A stretch of 64,000 bases of DNA. Source: Bin87 sp965220265. GTDB lineage: Bacteria; Chloroflexota; Dehalococcoidia; Lucifugimonadales; UBA3495. Shown here piece after piece: positions 16,005 through 24,185 of this stretch. Positions within the stretch are counted from its first letter, which is position 1; each line of letters starts with the position of its first letter. The DNA lies in NCBI GenBank assembly GCA_965220265.1, contig CBDCPM010000002.1:186001-250000 (forward strand). Reading direction: 5' to 3'. The notes below the pieces were generated by a model. That model had not been told where the DNA came from, did not search any database, and saw nothing but the letters and a program-made list of their open reading frames with translations. The position numbers and the translations under genes are program-made.

Positions 16005-16976
16005 ATGGCAGTACGCGTTCTCGATGTCCACGCGCACATATCGCCGGCCAGCGCGCTGCGGGCGATGCAGAGTGGCGAAAACTGGTTCGGGGTCACCGCG
16101 CCGCAGCTTTATAACCAGCACCGTTACAACCCGCGCACCTTTTGGACGCCCGAGCAGCGCATCGCAGACATGAACTCCCTGGGCGTGGACGTTCACGTAC
16201 TGTCCACCAACGCCAACATGTACTTCTACGATCTGGACGTGGACCAGACGATGGCCATGCACCGGGAGTGCAACGATTACGTCGCTCAATTGACCGAGGA
16301 GTATCCGGACCGGTTCGCCGGACTGGCCCACCTGCCGATGCAGGATGTCGGCGCGGCCATCGAGGAGCTGACCCGGTCGGTGGAGGAACTGGGCCTCAAG
16401 GGGGCCATGATCGGCGACCACGTGAATGGGCGCACCTTCGACGATCCGGTCTTCCAACCACTTTGGGCTACCGCGGAACGCTTGGGGGCGGTGTTCCTGA
16501 TCCATCAGGGAGGCGAAACCGTGGTTTCGTCGCGATTGAACCGTTACCACCTGCCCAACACCATCGGGAACCTGGCCGACCGGGCGATCACGTACGCCTC
16601 CTTCGTTTTTGGCGGCGTTATGGACCGCTATCCCGGCCTGAGGGTGTGTCTGTGCCACGGTGGCGGCTATGCTTGCTACGGCATCGGTCGCATGGACCGT
16701 GGCTGGCAGGTGCGCCCGGAAGCGCGCGCCAACATCGACCAGCCGCCCAGCGCTTATCTCAGCCGGTTTTACTACGATTGCCTGACCCACAGCGAGGAGG
16801 GTCTGCGGATGCTCATCGACATGGTGGGCATCGAGCAAATTGTTTTCGGTACCGACTGGCCGTTTGATATGTGCGCGGACTGGCCGGTATCCTGGCTGTT
16901 GGGCCTGGACAGCCTGACCCACGACGAAAAAGACGCCATCCTCTTCGCCAACCTGGAGAGGCTGCTGGAGCTTTAG
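16005..16976 (+). CDS. Amidohydrolase family protein (ACMSD-like, amidohydrolase 2)
   Basis: Metal-dependent TIM-barrel hydrolase or decarboxylase of 323 residues. The N-terminal metal motif DVHAHIS (HxH), a central FLIHQGGE with the third His, CLCHGGGY with the fourth and FGTDWPFDM with the catalytic Asp match the ACMSD/gamma-resorcylate decarboxylase branch, which acts on aromatic acids or related ring-cleavage products. Start at 16005 because GGAG lies ten bases upstream. A VOC-family gene follows 43 bases downstream, fitting an aromatic or lactone degradation step. Exact substrate unknown. Confidence 0.9.
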   Translation: MAVRVLDVHAHISPASALRAMQSGENWFGVTAPQLYNQHRYNPRTFWTPEQRIADMNSLGVDVHVLSTNANMYFYDLDVDQTMAMHRECNDYVAQLTEEYPDRFAGLAHLPMQDVGAAIEELTRSVEELGLKGAMIGDHVNGRTFDDPVFQPLWATAERLGAVFLIHQGGETVVSSRLNRYHLPNTIGNLADRAITYASFVFGGVMDRYPGLRVCLCHGGGYACYGIGRMDRGWQVRPEARANIDQPPSAYLSRFYYDCLTHSEEGLRMLIDMVGIEQIVFGTDWPFDMCADWPVSWLLGLDSLTHDEKDAILFANLERLLEL

Positions 16977-17019
16977 CCAAATCAAACTGAACCATCACGA
17001 CAAACGGGAGGGAAACCCC

Positions 17020-17415
17020 ATGGGACTCAGCGCTGACAACATCCGCCTGAAGGCGATCAACCACATCACCTACAACGTTCGGGACAAGGACATCGCGCTC
17101 AAGTGGTATCAGGATGTCTTGGGCGTGAAGCAGATCCCGAAGATGGTGGACAGCGACAACCTGTATTGGCTGCAGTTGCCCAGCGGAGCGATGGTTCACA
17201 TTATTGAAAACCCCGACTCGCCGTCCGCACCGTCGCACCACACCGCGTTCGAGGTGGACGACATCTCTGCGGCCCGCGACGAGTTGCAGAGCATCGGGGT
17301 GGAGTGCACCGACATCCAGACCCGCCACGACGGTCAGCAGGCCTTCTACTTCCACGACCCGGACCACAACCGGCTGGAAATCTGCACCAAGTCGGGCTTT
17401 GGCGTCCTTGTCTAA
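17020..17415 (+). CDS. VOC-family (glyoxalase/extradiol dioxygenase fold) protein
   Basis: A 131-residue protein with the paired beta-alpha-beta-beta-beta modules of the VOC superfamily: INHITYNVRDKDIALKWYQDVLG at the start, SHHTAFEVDDI in the middle and FYFHDPDHNRLEIC at the end, giving the usual His/Glu metal ligands. GGGAGGG precedes the ATG. It follows the amidohydrolase and probably shares its promoter. Could be a lyase, isomerase or dioxygenase subunit; not resolvable from sequence. Confidence 0.9.
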   Translation: MGLSADNIRLKAINHITYNVRDKDIALKWYQDVLGVKQIPKMVDSDNLYWLQLPSGAMVHIIENPDSPSAPSHHTAFEVDDISAARDELQSIGVECTDIQTRHDGQQAFYFHDPDHNRLEICTKSGFGVLV

Positions 17416-17438
17416 ACCGCAGATCACGCAGAATAAAT

Positions 17439-17464
17439 TAGGGGCGAATGATTATTCGCCCCTA
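17439..17464. repeat. 26-bp palindrome, copy 1 (possible terminator)
   Basis: TAGGGGCGAAT and ATTCGCCCCTA arms around a short centre form a perfect hairpin just after the VOC gene stop. A near-identical palindrome lies at 18512-18539. It could end transcription here, but there is no T tract and the repetition marks it as a dispersed element. Confidence 0.75.
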
Positions 17465-17522
17465 CGTCTTGCCATTACACGCCGATGCGTACCGTAGCCC
17501 GCCGAATTCGAGCGAGCACACG

Positions 17523-18036
17523 CTACAACAGCGCTGACAAGCAGTACTCTTCGGCATAATTATTCAACAGGGACAAACCGGGTTCCGCGTTGTCAATCAA
17601 CTGCGGCAGCAATTTAAACATGGCAGCATCTTCAAGAACAAAGTTGCGCAGATGATCTAACGCACTGGCATATTCGCCGCGTTGCATCACAGTTAGCACG
17701 CTCGTTTCCAATATCTCAATCTTATCGTACCGGTCTAGAATGGTTAGTAAACTGATAGCATGTAAAGTGATAATATCCACGACATTTTGGTGGATGTCCA
17801 ACAACATGGCTCTTGCTTCTTGCCATTCTTGTTCCCAGCTATGCGGACTACTCGATCCTGGTGGTCTATCTTGCACCGCCCACCCCGCCGCGCTTCGCTC
17901 GACTTTCGTGGAATTTAGCAATAAGTTCATCATTTTGTTTGGCCTTAGCATTAGCAAGCGACTCCAGACGTTCAATCTCTTCCGCATGCTTGGCCAATAG
18001 GTCATCCATTTTGGCATCGCCAATTGTGCGTACCAT
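17523..18036 (-). pseudogene. Frameshifted coiled-coil protein gene of unknown function
   Basis: A start with GGAGAGG six bases before the ATG at 18036 opens a short frame of about 56 codons with a heptad-like charged helix (LLAKHAEEIERLESLANAKAK) ending at 17866. A second frame from about 17865 down to 17523 continues with another helical segment (EWQEARAMLLDIHQNVVDIITL ... LDHLRNFVLEDAAMFKLL). The two halves look like one protein of about 170 residues broken by a frameshift near 17865-17910, where a GAGCGAAGCGCGGC stretch like the MITE-arm sequence is found. No family recognised; low GC relative to neighbours. Confidence 0.55.
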
Positions 18037-18182
18037 AACATCCTCTCCTTTTGCGGTACCCGATGTACCATATTGGACGGTGGAACGCAGGCTATCGTGA
18101 CTAACCTCCGTGCGTTCTCAGCACCTTTACGGGATATGGGTTTATCGTTTCATCTTATGGCCCTTTCACTTTGGTATGACAA

Positions 18183-18497
18183 TTAGGGCCGCCCCATCGC
18201 ATACCGATTGAGTATCCCCAAGTATGCCCGCTGCCCTTCAGTAGCGATGGCGGTGCGGTCGGCGAGGTATTCGGCCCAAACGGATTGGGTGAGGGCCGTG
18301 GCCTTACTCGATGGCGAGTACGGGTTAGCCGGATCCAGTCCGGCGAAGGCCTGTATCCGCGTGCCGATGGATTTGGGGCTGCGCTCCAGGGCCACCGCCA
18401 AAGCCGCTACCTCGCGACTGTCGTGGGCAACCTTGCCGCGGTAGAGATGGAGGACCGCAATATCCTCGATCCGGGTCCATTTGCGGGCGGGAGGCAT
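18183..18497 (-). CDS. Small hypothetical protein, possible SANT/HTH-like
   Basis: A 104-residue basic protein. The N-terminal part (ARKWTRIEDIAVLHLYRGKV ... ALAVALERSPKSIGTRIQAF) resembles a Myb/SANT-type helix-turn-helix with a tryptophan-initiated first helix, so DNA binding is plausible. The rest (QSVWAEYLADRTAIATEGQRAYLGIL) is helical. Start ATG at 18497 has no strong ribosome site. Together with the broken coiled-coil gene it lies between the two copies of the GGGGCGAAT palindrome. Confidence 0.5.
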   Translation of the reverse strand: MPPARKWTRIEDIAVLHLYRGKVAHDSREVAALAVALERSPKSIGTRIQAFAGLDPANPYSPSSKATALTQSVWAEYLADRTAIATEGQRAYLGILNRYAMGRP

Positions 18498-18511
18498 GGT
18501 TTAGTCTTTGC

Positions 18512-18539
18512 GTAGGGGCGAATAATCATCCGCCCCTAC
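18512..18539. repeat. 28-bp palindrome, copy 2
   Basis: GTAGGGGCGAAT and ATCCGCCCCTAC arms, nearly identical to the element at 17439-17464. It sits between the small hypothetical gene and the 3' end of the GMC oxidoreductase gene. Confidence 0.75.
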
Positions 18540-18550
18540 AACGCTGCCGA

Positions 18551-20101
18551 CTACCGTCCTTCCTGGATGAACTCGGCGACGCGTTCGCCAATGGTCATGG
18601 AGGTGACGTTGGTGTTGGCGCGGATGCAGTCGGGCATGACGCTGGCGTCGGCGACGCGCAGGTTGGTGACGCCCTTAACCTTGCCATACTGGTCGACCAC
18701 GGCCATGGGGTCGCTATCTAGCCCCATCTTGCACGTCCCGGAGATGTGCTGCGAGGTCGTGACTTCGCGGGCGATCCAGGCGTCCAGCGCATCGTCACTC
18801 TCGACAGCCTCCGCTGGCGGCTCAGTCCTCTCCTGGATCAGGTCCTGGAAAGTTTCGTGCTCAGCCAGTTGAAGGCACAGCTTCACCGAATCGCGCAGAC
18901 GCACCCGGTCCGACTCTTCCTTTAGATAGTTGTAGTCTAGGAAGGGCTGCTGGTAGGGGTCGGTGGACTGCAACCGCATGTGACCGGAGCCGGCCGCTAA
19001 TTGGATCCCGGTGGTCATCCGGATGCCCAGCGGCACCATGCGGTCGCCACCCCGGTTGATCCGCTCCGTGGCGAAGGACTGCATGCTGATTTTCATGTCG
19101 TTGCGCAGATCCGAGCCGTCGGCGGTGTAACGCAGACACAACTGCGAGCGCGGAGACAGGCCGTCGAGCTCAACCTCCGGTTTCGTCCGCCAGGTGCACC
19201 AGACGGTGGGGTGGTCGCGGAGGTTCTGGCCGACGCCTGGGGCGTCCTGGATCACCGGGATCCCCATCTCCCGGAGGTGGGCGGCTGGACCTATGCCGGA
19301 AAGCATCAGAATGTGGGGCGAACCGATGGCTCCGCTGCTGAGGACGATCTCTTCGCCCTCGGCCACGAAGGTCTCGCCGCCCGTTTCCAGCTGGACACCG
19401 ACGGCCCTGTTGCCGTCGAAGAGGATCCGGTGCACGTGGCAGTTGGCCTTGATGGTGAGGTTCAGGCGGTGGCGGGATTCGGACAGGTAGCCGAGGTTCG
19501 TGCTCATCCGAATACCATTGGGATTGTTGAAGGGAGTGGGACCGACTCCGTATGAATCGGGAGAGTTGTGGTCCCATGTTTCTGGGTATCCGGCGGCAAT
19601 GCAGGCGGCGCTGAAGGCGTTTTGGGCGGGCAGCCAGGTCTCCCGGGCGAAGCGGTGCATGACGATGGGGCCATCGCCGCCATGGAAGTCATCGTTGCCG
19701 TAGTCGGTGTCGGTCTCGATGCGCCGGAAGATCGGAAGCAGCTTGGTGTAGGCCCACTCGTCGTTACCCTGGGCGGCCCAGCCGTCGTAGTCCTCCGGCA
19801 CGCCGCGCAGGAACACCTGGCCGTTGATGGCGCTGGAGCCGCCGGTGACCTTGCCGCGGGGCACCATAATCTCCGGAGAGGTGTCGGTGCCCTTACCGAC
19901 GAATTGCCAGTTATGATCGCTGACCATGATGTCGATTTCGGTGTTGTAGCCGAACTTCACCTCTTCGGGCAGATGCTCGAACTCAGGGTAGTCCGGCCCC
20001 GCCTCGATCAGCAAGACGTGCTTACTGTGGTCCTCGGTCAGCCGGCTCGCGATAATGGAACCGGCAGAACCGGCGCCGATCACGATGTAATCGTACTTCA
20101 T
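18551..20101 (-). CDS. GMC-family FAD oxidoreductase (choline/alcohol dehydrogenase-like)
   Basis: Flavoenzyme oxidising a primary alcohol. 516 residues starting at the ATG preceded by AAAGGAG; the longer frame upstream is not coding-like. The dinucleotide motif GAGSAG is at residues 9-14, GMC signature 1 at GGSSAINGQVFLRG, signature 2 at SSGAIGSPHILMLSG, and the C-terminal catalytic His lies in SQHISGTCKMG, followed by the conserved DASVMPDCIRANTNVT block. Divergently transcribed from a LigB-type dioxygenase gene, which suggests a shared aromatic or alkyl-alcohol pathway. Confidence 0.93.
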   Translation of the reverse strand: MKYDYIVIGAGSAGSIIASRLTEDHSKHVLLIEAGPDYPEFEHLPEEVKFGYNTEIDIMVSDHNWQFVGKGTDTSPEIMVPRGKVTGGSSAINGQVFLRGVPEDYDGWAAQGNDEWAYTKLLPIFRRIETDTDYGNDDFHGGDGPIVMHRFARETWLPAQNAFSAACIAAGYPETWDHNSPDSYGVGPTPFNNPNGIRMSTNLGYLSESRHRLNLTIKANCHVHRILFDGNRAVGVQLETGGETFVAEGEEIVLSSGAIGSPHILMLSGIGPAAHLREMGIPVIQDAPGVGQNLRDHPTVWCTWRTKPEVELDGLSPRSQLCLRYTADGSDLRNDMKISMQSFATERINRGGDRMVPLGIRMTTGIQLAAGSGHMRLQSTDPYQQPFLDYNYLKEESDRVRLRDSVKLCLQLAEHETFQDLIQERTEPPAEAVESDDALDAWIAREVTTSQHISGTCKMGLDSDPMAVVDQYGKVKGVTNLRVADASVMPDCIRANTNVTSMTIGERVAEFIQEGR

Positions 20102-20317
20102 GCTACATTCGCTCCTTTTGCCTCGGGCATGGCGCCTATGTCCTGGCGATCCATTGCCTTGGCGGGCAATGCGTGGGCAGTGGATACCGTACCGCCGCCA
20201 TGATATACAGGGCGCACCGGAGGCGCAAGCGAGTGGGCTGTCAAGGTCGCGCTGTCGCCGCCTCGCAAGGCCCGTCGCATCCAACTTCCGTCACCGCGAT
20301 GTGCGCCGCCGATACGG

Positions 20318-20349
20318 TAGAATAGCCTGCAAACTGGGTAGCATGCTAC
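20318..20349 (+). promoter_or_regulatory. Possible promoter and operator in the GMC/LigB divergent region
   Basis: The 314-base divergent space (20102-20415) holds TAGAAT at 20318-20323, then a perfect 12-base palindrome GTAGCATGCTAC at 20338-20349 near the expected start point. No clear -35 is seen. A regulator binding here could control both directions. Nothing else was recognised in the space. Confidence 0.3.
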
Positions 20350-20415
20350 GCCGAGCGCCGGCAGCAGCAGCGACCGTCACCGAACAGCAGATCCGTCAGC
20401 AAAAGGAGCCGGACA

Positions 20416-21411
20416 ATGGCAGAACTAGTACTGGGCCTGGCCTCTTCACACAGTCCGCAGTTGAGCACCCCAGCGGAGGGCTGGGCCGGCCGCGGCGAGC
20501 GCGACAAAGGCAACACCGAGTTGATCGGCACCGACGGCATCACCTCCAACTATGAGGACTTGCTGGCGCGGATCGACGCCGAGCGGATCGCCAAGGAGAT
20601 CACGCCGGCCAAGTTCGAGCAACGCCACCAGCAGAACCAAAAGGCGATCGCCCACCTGGCCAAGAAGCTGTATGACGCCAAAGTGGACGTGCTGGTGATG
20701 GTCGGCGACGACCAGCATGAGTACTTGCTGGACGACAACATGCCGGCCTTCTGCGTGTACTGGGGCGACCAGGTGAAGGTTTCCGGCCATGAGGCCGGGC
20801 CATCCACGGGCGGGCAGCATCTCATTGGATACAACACCGAGGACGTGTACGCGCCCACGGACTCCGCGCTGGGTCTCCATATCATCGACAGCCTGATGGA
20901 CGACGAGTTCGACGTGGGGAGTTCCAAGTTCCTGAATCCCGACAAAGGGGGCCGGGCCCAGGGCGGCATCGGGCATGCCTTCGGGTACGTTTACAACCGG
21001 CTGATGACGGACGGCATCATTCCCACCGTGCCCGTCATGCTCAACACCTACTATCCGCCGAACCAGCCGACGCCCAAGCGGTGTTTCAACCTCGGCCAGG
21101 CGCTGCGCTCCGCCATTGAGTCGTGGTCCAGGGACGTCCGGGTAGGCATATTGGCGTCCGGCGGCATGAGCCATTTCGTGGTGGACGAAGAACTGGACCA
21201 GCAGGCCCTGGCGGGGATGCAGGCCAAGAGTGTCGACCAGCTGATGGCGCTGCCCCGCGAAAAGATCAATTCCGGCAGTTCAGAGATTCGCAACTGGATC
21301 GTCGTGACCGGAGCGACTGAGCATCTCGACATGGACGTGGTCGACTACGTCCCGTGCTACCGCTCACCCGCGGGCACCGGCTGCGCGATGGGATTTGCCA
21401 CTTGGGAGTAG
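20416..21411 (+). CDS. LigB-type class III extradiol ring-cleavage dioxygenase
   Basis: 331 residues of the catalytic LigB fold (protocatechuate 4,5-dioxygenase beta-like), a non-haem Fe(II) enzyme cleaving dihydroxylated aromatics beside the hydroxyls. The N-terminal GLASSHSPQL with the first metal His, VMVGDDQHEYLLDD with the next, and late GGMSHFVVDEELDQ are the expected landmarks. AAAGGAG is ten bases before the ATG. No separate LigA-type small subunit is present. Neighbouring GMC, HpaB-type and amidohydrolase genes fit breakdown of aromatic compounds. Some LigB homologues act on non-aromatic substrates. Confidence 0.87.
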   Translation: MAELVLGLASSHSPQLSTPAEGWAGRGERDKGNTELIGTDGITSNYEDLLARIDAERIAKEITPAKFEQRHQQNQKAIAHLAKKLYDAKVDVLVMVGDDQHEYLLDDNMPAFCVYWGDQVKVSGHEAGPSTGGQHLIGYNTEDVYAPTDSALGLHIIDSLMDDEFDVGSSKFLNPDKGGRAQGGIGHAFGYVYNRLMTDGIIPTVPVMLNTYYPPNQPTPKRCFNLGQALRSAIESWSRDVRVGILASGGMSHFVVDEELDQQALAGMQAKSVDQLMALPREKINSGSSEIRNWIVVTGATEHLDMDVVDYVPCYRSPAGTGCAMGFATWE

Positions 21412-21425
21412 TCCATACCCGCATG

Positions 21426-21533
21426 CCATTGCGAGCGAAGCGTGGCAATCTCGCCGGTATAGCCAGCTTGTGTTGCGTCAGACCCGCTGTGGAGGCGAGA
21501 TTGCCACGTTGCTATCGCTACTTACAGTGACAA
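21426..21533. repeat. MITE-like inverted repeat, full copy
   Basis: Left arm ATTGCGAGCGAAGCGTGGCA and a right arm GCGAGATTGCCACGTTGC that is nearly its reverse complement, separated by about 45 bases. It lies between the LigB and CAP-domain genes and ends 25 bases before the latter's ATG. Confidence 0.8.
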
Positions 21534-21557
21534 TTTCGCATCATAAGGAGCGGCGAA

Positions 21558-22295
21558 ATGGACTTGAAAGCTATTGAGCGGAGCATCGTCGCCAACACTA
21601 ACAAGGAGAGAAAAAAGCGCGGACTGAAGGAAGCTCAAGCAAAGCGGAATATGAACGCCGCCGCCCGCTCCCATAGCAAGCACATGGCAAAAGTCGGCAA
21701 GCTCGCCCATGAAGGGATCGGAGACGGTACGCCGGCTAGCAGAGGGCGGAAGCACAAGTGTGGCGACGGTTTATGGGCAGAGAACTGCCAAGGTCCGTGG
21801 TCGAAGGATTACTTCACTTACTACAAAACTACAGAGCAGGAGCTTGGTAAAAAAGTAGTAGATTCGTGGATGAAAAGTCCGCCGCATCGGGCTAACTTAC
21901 TTCGCCTGGAATGGGTAGTGATGGGTGCGGGAGTCGGGCAAACCCGTAAAGGCGGGATCTACGCCACCCAGATATTTGGCGACCGTCGTCAGATGGCTGA
22001 CGAAAAGCTGGTAGCACTGTGCCCCAAATGCAAAAGCCAAAGCATCCGGCCGCGCACCTCACCCCACGAAAAGAACCTGTGGCGATGTTTGAAATGCAAA
22101 CAGGTGTTCCCGGCACCGCGTACGGGTTACAGACGGGCGGCAAAACCCCACGTGCTGGCAACAGATATCCAGAGTTTGGCGAGTAAGATTAACGCCAGAG
22201 AAATCAGACAACGGCGGAAACTGACTGCTGGAATAGCAACGGCAGCGATGGCCGGGACACTGGCAATAGTGGCTTGCATTTTTCTGATTGCCTGA
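21558..22295 (+). CDS. CAP (SCP/PR-1) domain protein with zinc ribbon and C-terminal membrane anchor
   Basis: A 245-residue three-part protein. Residues 1-145 form a CAP domain: RSHSKHMAKVGKLAHEG carries the first His, and WMKSPPHRANLL the second, both typical of the CAP cavity. Residues about 150-185 are a zinc ribbon with CPKCK and CLKCK. The C-terminus (about 222-245) is one hydrophobic helix, so the protein is tail-anchored, with no N-terminal signal. This order is unusual, as bacterial CAP proteins are normally secreted. Ribosome site AAGGAG eight to nine bases before ATG. Confidence 0.85.
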   Translation: MDLKAIERSIVANTNKERKKRGLKEAQAKRNMNAAARSHSKHMAKVGKLAHEGIGDGTPASRGRKHKCGDGLWAENCQGPWSKDYFTYYKTTEQELGKKVVDSWMKSPPHRANLLRLEWVVMGAGVGQTRKGGIYATQIFGDRRQMADEKLVALCPKCKSQSIRPRTSPHEKNLWRCLKCKQVFPAPRTGYRRAAKPHVLATDIQSLASKINAREIRQRRKLTAGIATAAMAGTLAIVACIFLIA

Positions 22296-22408
22296 GCATT
22301 AGGCGTCCATCTGGAATAAACGAGAACCGCCTCACTTACATTACGAATTCAGATGGTGTTTAAGGATGTTGCGACTTGCGCGTGAGTGTTGAGCGGTGTT
22401 GACATGGA

Positions 22409-23896
22409 TTACGAGCGCAGCGGTTCCGCGATCAACGCCTTGATACGGTCAGTTATTCCGGTCTGGTCGTAGTTGCGGAGGAGGTTTATGCGGTTGCGGT
22501 TGGGGTCGCCACCGTGCCAGTACTCGTAGATCTCCTGGCGCATGCCGAATGACGACGCCGCGAGGTCGTGCGCAAGGCGGAACAGGCGGGACTTGTACTC
22601 CACGCCCACGCCTTTGCCCGGCATGTACCGGTCGAGGTAGGGGCGAAACTCGGGGTTTGCCAGGTCGGCCTCGCTGGGCTGCATGATCATCCCGGAGCCG
22701 GAGATCTCGCGCAGCAACTCGACCATGCGCTGCGATGTCTGGGCGAAGTAGATGTTCATGCCGGATACCGAGCCCAGGGACATGAAGCCATTGTCGGCCG
22801 GGTAGGCGTTGTGCTCGACGCCGTCCATGGCGTGCCGCCACATCTCGGTGTGCATCGCCATCTCGCCCAGCTTGGCGGCCACTTCGCGGTACTCGATTAC
22901 CCCGATGGCCTCGGATATGAGCGTAGCCACCGCAGTCATGACCTTCATGCGCTGGTGAATGCGGCAGAGGTTGCCCCAGCCCCGAAAGTTGGCCTCGGAG
23001 CCCAACCGTTGCAATAGCGGAGTGGAGTCGTAGAGCATGAAGATGCGGTCCCACGGCACCAGGACGTGGTCGAAAAACAGCATGGCGTCCTGCTCGTCGT
23101 ACACCGCGCCCAGGGGATGGCCGTAGCTTCCCACCCATTGGGACACCGGTTCCCGGCACAATATCTTCATGCCCGGCGTGTCCGTGGGAATGGAGAACGA
23201 GAGGATGAACCGCGGATCGGACCGGCGCATGAAGGTGGCCGACAGGGAAACGTAGGTCTCGTTGCTGATGGGCGCGGCGGTGGCAAGCTGTTTCGCGCCG
23301 TGGACGATGACGCCCGCGTTGGTCTCTTCGACGACGTGCAACGCGACCTCGGTTTCGCTCTCAGCGCGGGTCTCGTTCTGCGGTTGCGAGCTTCGGTCCA
23401 CCTGCGGGTCGCCCAGCGCGTGGGTGAGGAACAGGTCGTTCTCCATGCAGTAGCGGTGGTAATTGATGACGTTTTCGGCGAAGTTGCACCTGGTGTGCTT
23501 CACCTGTTCCAGCGCGTCACTGATGGCGACCAGGCCGGTGATAAAGGGCGCAAGGATATCGGGGCTGCGCCCCAACTGCCCCCACGACTCCTCGTTCCAG
23601 ATTTCGCTGTTGCGCCGCTGCCGTTTCAGGTCCTCGCGACTGCGGGGCAGCAGCCAGGACAGGCTGCAGCGGTTGCCCGTCTCCGGCGAAACGAAGGTCA
23701 TCTCGTCGCGGTACTTGTCCGAGTGTTGCAGATCGTAGATGCGGGCCAGCTCGCGGACCATGCCGGTGGTGGCGGGGTGGGCGGCGACGTCCGCGACCTT
23801 CTCGCCGTCCAGCCAAACCTCGCGCCCGTCCCTTAGGCTCTCAATGTAGCGGGCGCCGGTCATGGCACCGAGCGTGGTTTCAACCTGTAGTGCCAT
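22409..23896 (-). CDS. 4-hydroxyphenylacetate 3-monooxygenase-like (HpaB family) flavin monooxygenase
   Basis: 495 residues of the HpaB/PvcC family, reduced-flavin-dependent hydroxylases of phenolic compounds that work with a separate flavin reductase; members also include 4-hydroxybutyryl-CoA dehydratase-like enzymes. Family features: GARYIESLRDGREVWLDGEKV at the N-terminus, VVEETNAGVIVHGAKQLATAAP (substrate/flavin region), and FFDHVLVPWDRIFMLYD. The start at 23896 follows GAGGA; the frame is open upstream without coding character. No reductase gene is adjacent. Confidence 0.9.
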   Translation of the reverse strand: MALQVETTLGAMTGARYIESLRDGREVWLDGEKVADVAAHPATTGMVRELARIYDLQHSDKYRDEMTFVSPETGNRCSLSWLLPRSREDLKRQRRNSEIWNEESWGQLGRSPDILAPFITGLVAISDALEQVKHTRCNFAENVINYHRYCMENDLFLTHALGDPQVDRSSQPQNETRAESETEVALHVVEETNAGVIVHGAKQLATAAPISNETYVSLSATFMRRSDPRFILSFSIPTDTPGMKILCREPVSQWVGSYGHPLGAVYDEQDAMLFFDHVLVPWDRIFMLYDSTPLLQRLGSEANFRGWGNLCRIHQRMKVMTAVATLISEAIGVIEYREVAAKLGEMAMHTEMWRHAMDGVEHNAYPADNGFMSLGSVSGMNIYFAQTSQRMVELLREISGSGMIMQPSEADLANPEFRPYLDRYMPGKGVGVEYKSRLFRLAHDLAASSFGMRQEIYEYWHGGDPNRNRINLLRNYDQTGITDRIKALIAEPLRS

Positions 23897-23909
23897 TGCA
23901 TCCTCGCTG

Positions 23910-24173
23910 TTATACAATCTTGCCGGGATTCTCGCCGCGCTGCGCTCGGTTCCAGGCGTCAAACAAATCATACCGATGGTCGTCAATCCATGACTGCACC
24001 AAATTCCTTTGCCGTCCGGGCAGTTTTCCTATGAGATGGCTCGTGTCGCCGATGGCAACCTTTACCCAGGTGCCGCCGTATCTTACGTGCACATGCGGGG
24101 CTCCGTGTTCATTGCTATAGATGTAAAACCGCAGGCTGCCTCCGTCGATCCGGCATACTTCAGGCATTTCCAA
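23910..24173 (-). CDS. DUF4160 protein
   Basis: 87 residues typical of DUF4160: MPEVCRIDGGSLRFYIYSNEHGAPHVHVRYG with the conserved H-x-PHVHV stretch, then a helix ending WNRAQRGENPGKI. Genes of this family are regularly paired with DUF2442 genes and the pair is suspected to be a toxin-antitoxin or similar two-gene system. Here the DUF2442 domain protein ends 12 bases upstream on the same strand, so the two are an operon. Function is not established. Confidence 0.88.
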   Translation of the reverse strand: MEMPEVCRIDGGSLRFYIYSNEHGAPHVHVRYGGTWVKVAIGDTSHLIGKLPGRQRNLVQSWIDDHRYDLFDAWNRAQRGENPGKIV

Positions 24174-24185
24174 CTGGCCTGCCGG

